Below are positions 12,574-22,905 of a stretch of 64,000 nucleotides of DNA, one piece after another. Below the pieces are notes generated by a model that saw only the letters and a program-made list of their open reading frames with translations, was not told the DNA's origin and made no database searches. A program made the translations under genes and the position numbers. This DNA is from Drosophila persimilis (lineage: Eukaryota; Arthropoda; Insecta; Diptera; Drosophilidae). Numbering within the stretch: position 1 is the stretch's first letter; the number at the start of each line of letters is the position of its first letter. Location of the stretch: contig NW_020825364.1 of NCBI RefSeq assembly GCF_003286085.1, positions 558,001-622,000 of the forward strand, in the 5' to 3' direction.

Positions 12574-12731
12574 GTCTCCACGATCGGTGGAGTGAGAAAA
12601 TCGCAGTGTACATCGCGTCGCGGCATTTGTTTTTGTTTTGTTTTTTTACGTATTTAAAGATAAGGAATGGCAAAAGAAAGCACATTCCTTCGGAGGAACA
12701 ATGACAAAACAACAATTTCTGTTGTCCAAAC
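12574..12731. repeat. Three-copy direct repeat, copy B (internally deleted)
   Basis: Begins with the same GTCTCCACGATC and keeps AATCGCAGTGTACATCGCG, the T-rich run and AAGGAATGGCAA. It lacks the GGAGAGTTCGTGTTC block and the GGGGAGCAGTG block, so it is shorter and more diverged than A and C. Confidence 0.75.
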
Positions 12732-12930
12732 GTCTCCACGATCAGGCGACATTGTTGGAGAGTTCGTGTTCTGCCAGCAAATGGAAAAGTCGCAGTGCGT
12801 ATCGCGTGGTCGTTTCTTTCGGGTTTTCGCGCATTTAACGATAAAGAATGGCAATCCATCCTTATCATTTCACGAGTTATGACATATCCTGGCGGGGAGC
12901 AGTGAAAAAACTACAATTTCTCTTGACACG
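12732..12930. repeat. Three-copy direct repeat, copy C
   Basis: Directly abuts copy B. It begins GTCTCCACGATCAG and ends CTTGACACG. It is collinear with copy A over nearly its whole length, with substitutions and short gaps such as the extra CCAGCAAATG before GAAAAGTCGCAGTGCGT. Confidence 0.8.
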
Positions 12931-13935
12931 CGCACCTGGGCCACGACAATGTCGCCAACAGGAGCCCGCACCCACACAGCGCCCATCCGCCCTTCTCCAA
13001 AACAACTTTGGCTTTTTTGCGAGGCTCCGTTTTGCTGTGTTGCGTGTTTGTGACATCTACATTTACGTCCAGGGTGATTCCTTCACATCACCACTCACCC
13101 TCCACCGCTCGCCTTCGCCCGCATCCTCAGCGGCAGTGCAGTTAACAAATCCCAATCCCAGCGGAGGGACATGGAATTTATGTTTTATTTGTGGATACGT
13201 ACACATTTCACCGTTAAGTCATTCGTCAGCGTTGTCACACCTAACGGAAATAAGCAACGGCAAAGGAAAGGAGGCGGATAGGGAGGCGGAAGGAAAAGTG
13301 ATGAGAAAACAAATGCAAAAGATGGAATAAAATAAGCAACAACTGTGTCCACGCGCCGATTTCCTTTCGGACAAAAGATGCCGCTGCTGCCGCTGCTCTG
13401 CTCTGCTCTGACGCTGATTAATGTTGGAAATGTGATAATTTGATGCTGCCAACGCCAGAACAGAACGAAAGGTAGGTGGAGGAGGATTAGCAGTGCTAAA
13501 TGGGAGGTGGAGAAGTGTCCACTGCGCTGTGGCAGTGGCTGGAATGTATTCCAGGAGTGGAATGCATTTTAAATGAGGGGTAGGGCTGAGAGAGTGGGCT
13601 GCATCTCAATTCTCCAAACCACCAAATGCTGCTTCGGGGGGAAGCGAGTGGGTGTGGAGAGACTGGAGACTAAGAGAAGGCAGGGGTGAAGAGAGCGATG
13701 TTTAGCGGGAAAAGAGTGGGTGGAAAGGTGGAATTACCGCAAGAGTTTGTGTGGAATGGAAAGGAAGAGAGTGAGTGGAATCTATTCCACGTGGAAGTTC
13801 GAGTGAAGAGAGATCCAATAAATGGATCAAGAAGCGTGTCTTTTCTTTCGCCTCAAGTCCCACTAAGTTTTCTCTGGCCTGTGGCTAATACTTGGATTAA
13901 CCGCCAAGACTCCACTAAGCTGCGTCGTCTAAAGT

Positions 13936-13971
13936 GGGGATGGGGATGGGGGTCGGGATGGGGGTTGGGGG
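13936..13971 (+). repeat. G-rich tract, quadruplex-type
   Basis: Six runs of three to five G separated by 1-3 bases (GGGGATGGGGATGGGGG, then further runs). It matches the usual pattern for an intramolecular G-quadruplex on the plus strand. Confidence 0.75.
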
Positions 13972-14794
13972 AACGAATACCAGGCTCTGGAGTACATAAA
14001 TCATATCAATAGCCGGTCCCGTCCAATCGAGGCTTCGGCTTCGAGTGCAGTTTGGAATTCAACATTGCTGGAAATTCCTGTGTCCGCTTCTGAGTCCCCT
14101 CCTGGCCCCGCTCCCCACTCTCCACTCTCTCCGGTGCTGGGGCTGCTGCTGCTGCTGCCCCATCCGATGCGGTGAGCAAACAAACATGTTTATAAAAAGT
14201 ACAAGTTAATATTTATGTAATTCAAACAGATGCGAATGAACGAACGAGACAAGGAGATCATTACATTGACATATTCAGGCACACACACGCGCGCACACGC
14301 GCGGATGTCCATCCGTGAGGCATTCCACAGAAACAATGAGGATGGGAGGAGGGAGCACGCGACCATGTACCGCAGAGCAAGCGAGAGGAGAGAGCAGAGA
14401 GCAGAGAGCAGAGAGAGGGACGGACAGACAGTGCGTCCCACGCGACGCAGAAATCAACCTGCAAGAGGACGGGGCCTTTTGTTTTGAGAAGGTGAGGAGG
14501 AGCCTGGAGGAGGAGGAGGCTGGAGGCTGGAGGAGGAGGTCGGAGGAATCTCGCATCTCACAGTTGTCGTCGCTCTATCTGCAACATGGACATGGGGATT
14601 CGCAGTCGGACTTGGACTCTGACTCTGACTCGGACTCTCTGCCACAGGAATGAATGCTTATCAAAAAGGCGCACTTGTACCTGTCATAAAAGCAACTGAA
14701 ATATTGGCGTGGCCGACAGAAAGGAGACCCCGAAAAAACCAGAGAATCGGAGAAGCAGCGAAACAGAGAGACCGGGGGACAAGTGCGAGTCCTC

Positions 14795-14795
<1 letters not shown>

Positions 14796-14824
<29 letters not shown>
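14796..14824. repeat. Homopolymer of 29 C
   Basis: Uninterrupted C run followed by CTCTCTCT. Its exact length is uncertain because sequencing is unreliable at such tracts. Confidence 0.85.
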
Positions 14825-14826
<2 letters not shown>

Positions 14827-16286
14827 TCTCTCTGGGTGCCTTTTGCAGTTAATTCTTTTTTAATAAACTGCACAAAAGTCCACTCCAGGTGGACTCCAGA
14901 CCAACAAAAAACGAGAACAAAGAGAGGGCCAAGGAGGGCCAAGGAGGGCGGCGAGAGGCAGAGAAGAGGAGTGGCGCGCCCCAGGACCTGTGCCGTCTGT
15001 CCTGCCAGACCATTTATCTCACTCGACGGCAAATATGGAAATTTGTTGGCCCAGAGTGGGAGGCTCTTGGCGGCTCTCGGCGGCCCTTTGTGCTGCGCGC
15101 TTGAACCGCTTCATTAAACACTTGGCGGCCTGGTCTGGGCCCCACTGTGTGGACTCCTGGGCTCCTGGGCTCCTGGGCTCCTCCAAGTGCTCCTCCAAGT
15201 GCTCCTTATGTCCTGGCGCTACAATTCCGCTTCTGCGGCTGGGGCAAATGCTTAGAAAAGCAGCGGAATATGAAACTGTCGCAGGACTAATTATAAAGAA
15301 GGAAAGAAGGACTAAAAGGAGGAGCAGGAGGAGGAGGAGGAGGAGCAGGGGCAGGAGTGTACTCTGGACAAACAAATTAATGCTGAAACCAGGACAAAAG
15401 TCAAAACAGGACAACAAACAAACCAAAAAGCGGGCCAAGAAAGAGGGGGAGAGGGAGGCCGGGAATAAAGCGGCGGATATTCCGAGGGATAATCAGATTC
15501 TAACCAAAGCCCTAGTCCTAGTCCTAGTCCTATATTGGGTTACCTACGTGTCCTTTATGGGCCTTTTAGGTTAATTGCCTCCAATGCATTCCCCCTTTCC
15601 CCCCATTCAGCTACTCGCCTGCCCCTTCGCCATTAATCTGGTGGTCACATGAGGTCATGGCTTCGTGGCGGCGCTGCCCCCTGCGCCTGGGAGCAGGCCA
15701 CTCTTCCCGGATGGACGGACACGAAACACGAAATTAGCCCCCCCGTATCCCCATGTATGCAAAGGACCCCAAAAGGATCGGCCGGAGGACACCTGTGCGT
15801 GCTTGCCGGCAGTTTCCTCGCGCCTCGCTTCCGTCACAGACAACAAAGGATTCAGACATTCAGACATTCAGACGTTCAGACGTTTTCCATAATTTTCACA
15901 TGCTCGAAAATCCCTCAAGGCAAAAGGAGTGTGGAAAGCCAGTCCCTGTCCTTGCCGCAAGGCGTGCCTCTTAATTGCCCGTCGACTACCAGGGGCAGGG
16001 GCAGGGGCAGGGGCAGAGGCAGGGGTAATGCTATTAAAGGAGAAGCCAGCCAAACGATGACGAAGTCGACGCTGTCGACGAGTGTGCTGTCCCTCCCGCC
16101 GTCCCTCCGTCCCTCCGTCCCTCCGTCCGTCTGTCACCTGCTGGGATTTTGTTGTGGCGCGGGATGGGAAGGGGCTGCGGGGATTCAAGGTCGCTTCTGT
16201 GGGAACAATTCTCTCATTTCTCTCTGGCCAAAAACTCAGAGACGTCCGATTTTGTTTTACAAAATTTTTGGAAAGTCTCATCACTC

Positions 16287-16305
16287 AAAAAAAAAAAAAA
16301 AAAAA
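16287..16305 (+). repeat. 19-base A run abutting the Naa30B start codon
   Basis: The run includes the A of the ATG. Length variation here would shift any upstream-initiated product out of frame but leave the ATG at 16305 unaffected, which favours that start. Confidence 0.8.
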
Positions 16306-16976
16306 TGATTCCAGCTCCGATCGGCGTTGAAGGACCGGGCGGGAGTCCGCTGCCCGAACAGAAGGCAGCGACTGCTCCGCGGCACGGCCCAAAGATGGAT
16401 CCTTCGCCTTCAGTGCCTGCCCCGAAGGGGAAACGAGTCGCGGCCCCTCCCGCCCCGCCTGCCCCGCGGCCAGTGATCAGGTACTCGCGCTTCCGCGACG
16501 AAGCGGAGCTGGCGCACCTGCAGCGCCTCATCGACGGGACCCTCTCCGAGCCGTACACCCTCTACACGTACCGCTACTTCGTCTACAACTGGCCGGAGCT
16601 GTGCTTCTTCGCGCGCCACAAGGAGCGCTACGTGGGCGTGGTCGTGGGCAAGGTGGAGGCCTACGACATGGGGATGTTCCAGGGCTACATAGCCATGCTG
16701 GCGGTGGACCCGGAGTACCGCCACCAGCACATCGGCCGGACGCTGGTGTGCAAGGCCGTCGCGGCGATGATCGACGAGGACGTCGACGTGGTGATCCTCG
16801 AGACGGAGTGCTCGAACGCGGCGGCCCTGGCCCTCTACGAGAGCCTCGGCTTCATCCGGGAGCAGCGCCTCTTCAAGTACTACCTGAACGGGGGCGACGC
16901 CTTTCGCCTCAAGCTGGGCCTCAAGGCCGACGTCATGGAGCCGCCGTCGCCGGACTACCACACTGAGGAATGCTGA
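16305..16976 (+). CDS. Naa30B: NAA30-type N-terminal acetyltransferase (NatC catalytic paralogue)
   Basis: An intronless frame of 223 residues, ATG at 16305 and TGA at 16974-16976. Residues 1-57 are Pro/Ala-rich and unstructured. Residues about 58-206 form a GNAT domain that tracks NAA30/Mak3: GYIAMLAVDPEYR, LETECSNAAALALYESLGF and RLFKYYLNGGDA. NAA30 enzymes acetylate N-terminal Met followed by a bulky hydrophobic residue, using acetyl-CoA, at ribosomes. The canonical RxxGxG/A acetyl-CoA loop reads RHQHIG (139-144), with His at the glycine position. The frame stays open upstream through a 19-base A run to 16149; the ATG at 16305 has an adenine at -3, and Met31 is another possible start. Lack of introns and high GC suggest a retrocopy. 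The symbol rests on the neighbourhood, since flies also have an X-linked Naa30A. Confidence 0.85.
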   Translation: MIPAPIGVEGPGGSPLPEQKAATAPRHGPKMDPSPSVPAPKGKRVAAPPAPPAPRPVIRYSRFRDEAELAHLQRLIDGTLSEPYTLYTYRYFVYNWPELCFFARHKERYVGVVVGKVEAYDMGMFQGYIAMLAVDPEYRHQHIGRTLVCKAVAAMIDEDVDVVILETECSNAAALALYESLGFIREQRLFKYYLNGGDAFRLKLGLKADVMEPPSPDYHTEEC

Positions 16977-19180
16977 ATATCCTCCTCCTGCCCCCCTCCT
17001 CCCATGTCCTCCCATGTCCCCCCATGTCCCCCCATGTACATATATATTGTAAATTAATGTTTTCTGAATGGGAAAACTCCCTTTACTCGGGAGAGGTCCT
17101 CCGCCTCTTGGGCAGCCCGAATCCCAGGTAGTTTCCTTATCGAGGCAGGAGTCCCAACAGGAGTCCTGCGGAGCGACCAATAGCCAGGGATAAGTGCCTT
17201 TCAGGGTCAGCAGAATCGGAGCGAAAAAGGAAGGAGGAAGGAGGAAGGAGTACTCCCTGCGATAAGGTGGGTTAAGGTCCCTTAGGTGGTGGTCTCTGCT
17301 CTGCTCTCGATCTCTCGTGGCTCTCAAAGAGAACTCTCTGTACTTTCAGGTTCTTTGATTGCAACAAAAACCCTGCTTGAAGGACCATTGAACCCCAAGA
17401 TCGTTGATCTCTGGCGATATCCCCACTCGAGGCATGCTTATAGCTTCCTCAGTTGCCACTGGCTCTGCCACTGCCACAGCCACAGCCACAGCCACAGAAA
17501 CTGCCGCTTCGCCTTCTTGCGCCAAATGTAAACAAAAAACGATCCAAAGACAACTTTTGGGGCAGGTGGCACGCCAGCAGAGCTCCAGCCTCTCCTCTGA
17601 GCTGCAACTGCAGCTTGTGTCCAGATGACATGCAACGTTTGTGGCACAACAAGCGGCGGCAGCACCGGCCTGTTGGCGGCGTTGATTGAGTTGCACCTGC
17701 CATTCGCAGAAACAAGCTCAACGAACGAGAAGCAGCAGCAGCAGCAAAAGCAGGAGTCTGCGGTGGCAAGCAGCACACACACGCACGGGGCACACACATA
17801 CAGTGGAGGCTGTCCCGATGGCCGCGTTATTTATGTGGATTTTTCGGAGCTTTCGCAGCGGAGACGAAGAGCAGGAGGGAGGGAGGGGAGTGCCTGTCTG
17901 ACCTCGTCGCTCCATCGGCTGTTGCACATCGCATCGGTTGACATTGTGCCTCGCTGCCACAGCGTCTGAATTTCAATTTGATGGCCGCGAGTGTCTACCA
18001 TAAATCTCGCCAGCCGCCCAGCCGCCCAGCAGCCCAGATGCTGCTCTCTTTGCGGCATAGATCGTCGGAGTGCACTCCGCCCCCGAAAATGGCACTGCCA
18101 CTTGACTCTGCGTGGCGAAGGGCGGTGGTGGAGGGGGGGAGTGCCTCTGATAATTGTATAATTTAATGTGAAATTAATTGGCAGATGCAATCAGGCGGCA
18201 CATCGGCAGGGGCAGGGGCATCGGCAGGGGCATCGGCAGGGGCATCGGCAGGGGCAGGGGCAGCGAGAGCGGCATCGGCGTCTCCTTCTCGGATCTCGGG
18301 GCAGGGAGGAGGGGAGTGCCTTGTTATACGCTTCTTTGATTATTCACAATTATTAATTATGCATTTATTTGCTTGTTGCTTGTTTGTGGACTTCCTTTTG
18401 CTTCCTTCCGTCCAAGGATTCCCTCAAGTGGAATGCCGAAGGGGCGCGAGGGGCGCGAGGGGGCCACAATCCTCGGGGAAGATGGAATTATGCGTTCTTT
18501 TTGGTGCTTAATATTTTCTAAGGTGATATTTATCGACTGCTGTCGCCCCACTGTTGGCCGCCCTGTGCCCCCTCCTGTGCCCCTCTGTTCTTCGGAATTC
18601 CATTAGTAATAGCCGTAATATGGGGCAAGTATTGATTTAGGGGGAGGGCTCCCCTCATCAGAGCCAGAGCCACCCTTCTGCTTCGATGGAAAAAGCTCTT
18701 GAGACTGAAAGATACTTCGGCTGAGGAATATTTTTGGATGCCTGGAAACTGGGGATGCATTTCCTGGGATGGATGGATCTGGGGTGTATCTACGGCTTCT
18801 TGGGCGCCACCATACGACCTCCCTTGGCACCGCCTACAGGGTATCTGGAAAGCTGTGCGCAGTGGGTGGGGGGTGGCGGGTGTGGGGTCTTAATTAAGGA
18901 TTTTCTTGGGGGCTTTAGTTGCAATTATTCACTCGCCGAATGACACGAGAGAAGTTCTCCGGAGAAGTGCCCACATTTATGCAATTTTTGTTGATATAAA
19001 ACAAAGGCAAAGGCAAGAACAAAAATGGAACAAATATCGATTGCTGTGGAGTGCCACTCCCCCTGGCACTCCCCCCTATCCACCTCTCCGGGCTCGTCTC
19101 CGCCCTGGAGATGTGTCTGCTTGCCGGAATGCGAGAAAAATGCGAGAGACCATCGAGGAATTTCATTTCTAATTTAGACA
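16977..19180. other. Intergenic DNA between Naa30B and the rho 3' end
   Basis: No gene seen. A decamer repeat (CCCATGTCCT/CC) lies at about 17000-17040. A compound repeat of GCATCGGCAGGG and CAGGGG units lies at about 18200-18265. Other open frames come from CAG or CTG repeats near 17730-17750. No clear polyadenylation hexamer for Naa30B is visible close to its stop. Confidence 0.55.
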
Positions 19181-21069
19181 TTTATTTTTGTTCAATTTTA
19201 GTCGTTTATTTATTTATGATTTTTCGTTTCGTTACGTTCTCTTTTTGTTTTCTTTTGGATTTTTGCATATTTGCTATTTGCTATTCGCTATTCGCTATTT
19301 GCTATTTGATTTCTCTCCGTGTCCGTGTGTCCTTTGGGGGCGTATCGGGTATAAGGGGTGGTAGGGGGGTGTATTTTTGTGGTTTTTCCATTACATTGAA
19401 AATTGAATATAGAGTATGCTACGGCTACGGCTATGGCTATGGCTATGGCTAGGGGGGAGGGGGTCTATGGGGGGTCGCCCTTTCTATAGTTTTTGGCTTA
19501 CGCTTCTGCTGGCTGACTTTTCCAGGCCAGGGATTATCTGTGTATCCTCGTATTCGGGATATCTATTCGGGATACACGGGGAGTACGATGGAGTATCTTG
19601 CGAGTGTCCTTAGGTGTATCTATCTATCTTTATGTGTTTATCCTTCGATTAAAACCCTTTTCAAACTGAAATCAAAATGCAAAAAATTTAAATAAAATAA
19701 AACAATATATTTGCATATATATTTTGTTGTTGTTTTTGTTGTTGATAATTGTTGTATTTTCTTTGGCTTTTCATCGTGTCGTCTGTGTGTGTTTTTCTCT
19801 TTACATTTTGTTGTTGTTTTTGTTTTTGTTGTGTGTGTTTTTTCGTGCTTTTTTCCACTAAATTATTAAATAATTAAATAAATAAATTGACAAAAAAAAT
19901 GAAGGAAATAAATATATATATATATAAATTAGTAATACTTTTTTTGTGTGTGTGTGTGTGTGTGTGTATTGTATGTATCTCTCTCTCTCTCTGGGGGGAG
20001 GGGCGATTACTTAGGGATAAATATTTTGTGAATTTTCTTGAGTTTTCCCCTACCATATCTTGTATCTATCTATCTTTTATCGTTTATCTTTTATCTTGTA
20101 TCTTGTATCTGGTATCTTGTATCTTCTATCTTCTGCTTTGACTAGTGTGCGGACTTAATAGTATTTACAATTTGTTACGTGATTTCTTTTCTATATATTC
20201 CTAGAGCTCCCTACGGCCCCTCGCTGCTGCTTCATTAATTGAAAAAAAAATCCTAAATTATAGTAGAATTAAATGTATGCCCTGGGTGGTGGCTGGGGGG
20301 TTGCTTGGGGGGCGGGAGGGGAGGGGGCTAGGGCCAATAAATACATAATTTAGAACAACCATTTAAGCGAAGAAACAAAGCAAAACAAGAACAAAACAAG
20401 AGCGAAAAAAATGGAAATATAAATGGAAATACATTTTCCATTCCATTTCATTTCATTCCATTTATTTTTTGATAATTGCTTTATAGCGCGCTGCTGGGAT
20501 TTTCCTCTTGTTTTTCCTGGTTTTCTTCTGCTTCTGCTTCTTCTTCTCCTTCTTTTGTTTTAGTTTTTTGTTATTTTTTTACACGCGAAAAAAAAAATTC
20601 AGTCTTTGGTTCTATCACAACATTTTGTTTACACGTTTTTCGGCTTTCGGTTTTTCGGTTTTCGGTTTTTTACTTCTTGCATTTTTATTTTTGATTTTTG
20701 ATTTTTATTTCTCTTTTGTTGTTCATTTTTTGTCTGTTTTTTCTGTTGCTTTTTGTATGAAAATGAAACGCGCAAAACGGTAACTAGAAAACGATAACGA
20801 TAACGATAACTGCGAATCGATAGCAAATCGAAACGAAAGAAAACAAATACGAAACGCGGCAAAATTGCAAAATTCAAACGAATTTCGGATTTAGTTTTGA
20901 ACTAAAAAATCGTTTGCTCTCTCTTTGCTCTCTCTTCTCATTCTCATTCTCCTTCTCCTCCTCCTTCTCTTTCGTGCTCTTTCGTTTCGTTTCGTTTCGT
21001 CTATAGATCTCTCTGCTAAGGACCCGCCGATGGGCCCCAACTGGAGTCCAATGAGCCGGTGAGGAGCGC
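19181..21069 (-). other. rho: Probable rho 3' UTR region
   Basis: On the minus strand after the rho stop, the sequence becomes A-rich with CAACAA-type runs, as fly 3' UTRs often do. Minus-strand AATAAA hexamers lie at 20709-20704, 20466-20461 and near 19216-19181. The true end cannot be fixed from sequence. A TATCTTG-type microsatellite lies at about 20060-20130 and a GT run near 19944-19967. Confidence 0.45.
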
Positions 21070-22878
21070 TTAGGACACACCCAAGTCGTGCAGCAGGTGC
21101 TGTGTGATGACCTCCCCCTGCTCCTCCATCAGCTGGGCGGTGACGGTGTTGATCAGGTTGAAGACGATCGCGAAGACGGTGAAGGCGCAGTAGACGCCGA
21201 GGGCCAGCCACCAGATGAGCTGCTCGTACTCGCGGTGCCCGAAGTTCTTGAGCACCAGGAAGCCGATGGTGAGGCCCGCCAGGGCGCCCGTCAGGTGGGC
21301 GATGTACGAGACCTGCGGCCCCTTGGCGAAGGCCGAGGAGGCGGCCTCCCCGCTGCCGCTGCCGCCGTCGAAGTACTGCGTGTAGAGAGCGTAGCCCAGG
21401 TCGCAGGACACTAAAGGAGACACACAAGGAGAGAGCAGAGGGTTTCTCGGTTAGTCAAGGCCGGTGCAGAGGGGGCTGTAGGGGGGTGCAGAGGGGGCGT
21501 GGGCGCTCTCAACTTACCGAAAATAACCACCGAGCCGAGCTGCGTGGACGCGGACTTCATGTGCGCGTAGTTGAGGGTGATGTTGGCCAAGTGGGCGGCC
21601 AGGAGGGCGTAGACGCCGCCGCTGGCGCCCACCAGGAACACCTCCGAGTCGACGACGCTCGTCCCGAGGGAGCCCGCGAAGACGCCGGCCAGGTAGATGA
21701 CGCCGATGCGGCCCGTGCCGTGCATCACCTCCAGGGGAATGCCGAAGAACAGCTGGATGATGATGTTGAAGCCCAGGTGGAACCAGTTGGCGTGCAGGAA
21801 CATGTAGCTGAAGAAGCGCCACACCTGGAGCCGCCGGTCGGGCCGGTACACCAGCACCGAGTCGCTCGGTATCGGCACGGGCAGCCCGAAGTTCTGTGCG
21901 GGCATCGTGTAGCGATCGTAGGCGAAGATGGCAATCTGCAGGACGCAAAAAGGATACGGAATCGAAAAGGGGGGGTTAAGTAGGTTTCAACAGCGAGGGG
22001 GGGTTTCTGATTTATGTATTGGTTCTTGGCGCTGTCTGGCACGCGATGGTGTCCCCCGAAAACCGAAAACCCAACGAATGCCCCGTACTTTTTGGCATTT
22101 GTTCAAGCAACAACATATCATATGCCCCATGGGGCAGGACTCTCCCTCTCCATCTCTCCCTCTCCCTCTCTTTGGCTTTAGTTTCTAGCCAAATAATTTC
22201 CACAATTTCCCCTCTCTCTCTCTCTGTTGTTTGTTGTTCGAGTTGTTTACAATCGATTTTCGGGGGAGGCGCCACAAAGTCAGACACACAGACAGGCCGG
22301 AGGGGGCGCGGCGGCGGGGGTGGGGGGGAAGGAAAACTTCCGCTCTCTTTTGGCTGGCTCTTTTTGAAACATTTCCTATTGCCATTTCGTTGAAAGTTTG
22401 GGGCTATTTCGAAAGTTTTATTCGTCGGGCATTGATTCGTAATAATCATAAATACCCAAGGGGGCGGGGGGACACCCAAGGGAGGGGGGGACACCCAAGG
22501 GGGTGGAGTACTCACCTCAATGATGGAGATTATGAGGATGAACCAGGGCCAGTGCTTGCGGTGCTCGTACTTCAGCAGCCCCATCTCGTCCGCGGACGCC
22601 TCCAGGGGCGTGGCAGCGGCGGGGCAGGACATGGGCAGGGACATGGCGAGGGCCTCGCGCTGCATGTAGATGTGCTCGCCCTGTCGCGTGCAGCAGGTGC
22701 TGCTGGCCGTGCTGCAGTCCGTGTCGTAGGAGGAGGACGCCGACGTCGACGTCGACGCCGACGAGGCAGCGCCACTGGGAATGTCAATGATGGTCTCCAC
22801 CTTTGCGGCAGTGCCTGTGGCAGTGGCTGTGGCTGTGGCATCTGCCACTTGCATTTTGGTTTCTGTTGTGCTTTCCAT
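21070..22878 (-). CDS. rho: Rhomboid-1 intramembrane serine protease
   Basis: Coding exons on the minus strand are 22878-22516, 21935-21518 and 21410-21070, giving 373 residues. The N-terminal tail is Ala/Thr/Ser-rich with a conserved block [19 protein letters not shown]. Membrane segments begin at [11 protein letters not shown] (about 110). [10 protein letters not shown] gives Asn178, GASGG gives Ser226 and AHLTG gives His299, the catalytic dyad. The protein ends LLHDLGVS, which I recall as the end of D. melanogaster Rho, so this is rho rather than ru. It releases Spitz and related EGF ligands in the secretory pathway and is the usual rate-limiting activator of EGFR signalling. A Gly/Ser/Ala insertion (about nine residues against my memory of the melanogaster protein) follows TQYFD in the loop before the His segment. 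The start context AAAATGG is good. Confidence 0.96.
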
Positions 22879-22905
22879 TTTTCTGGAGTCCAAGATTTTT
22901 CACTT

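Larger units (their letters stand above)
12931..16286. other. Intergenic DNA between stet and Naa30B
   Basis: I see no gene on either strand. The stretch contains a G-quadruplex-type tract at 13936-13971, GA-rich DNA at 14335-14420 and 14490-14550, a 29-base C run at 14796-14824, and short tandem repeats such as CTCCTGGG near 15150-15180 and CCTAGT near 15510-15530. Confidence 0.6.

Noticed and set aside
12500-12868. Minus-strand frame of 122 codons across the three-copy repeat
   Set aside because: Peptide similarity between copies (RTRTLQ..LIVET) is explained by the DNA repeat; other copies have stops and frame shifts.
15649-16304. Upstream open frame running toward Naa30B
   Set aside because: Low-complexity composition and dependence on the length of the A run; no similarity to the GNAT family before residue 58.
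21070-22878. Assignment as ru (rhomboid-3) rather than rho
   Set aside because: The C-terminus LLHDLGVS, the N-terminal [13 protein letters not shown] block and the adjacent NEE all point to rho.
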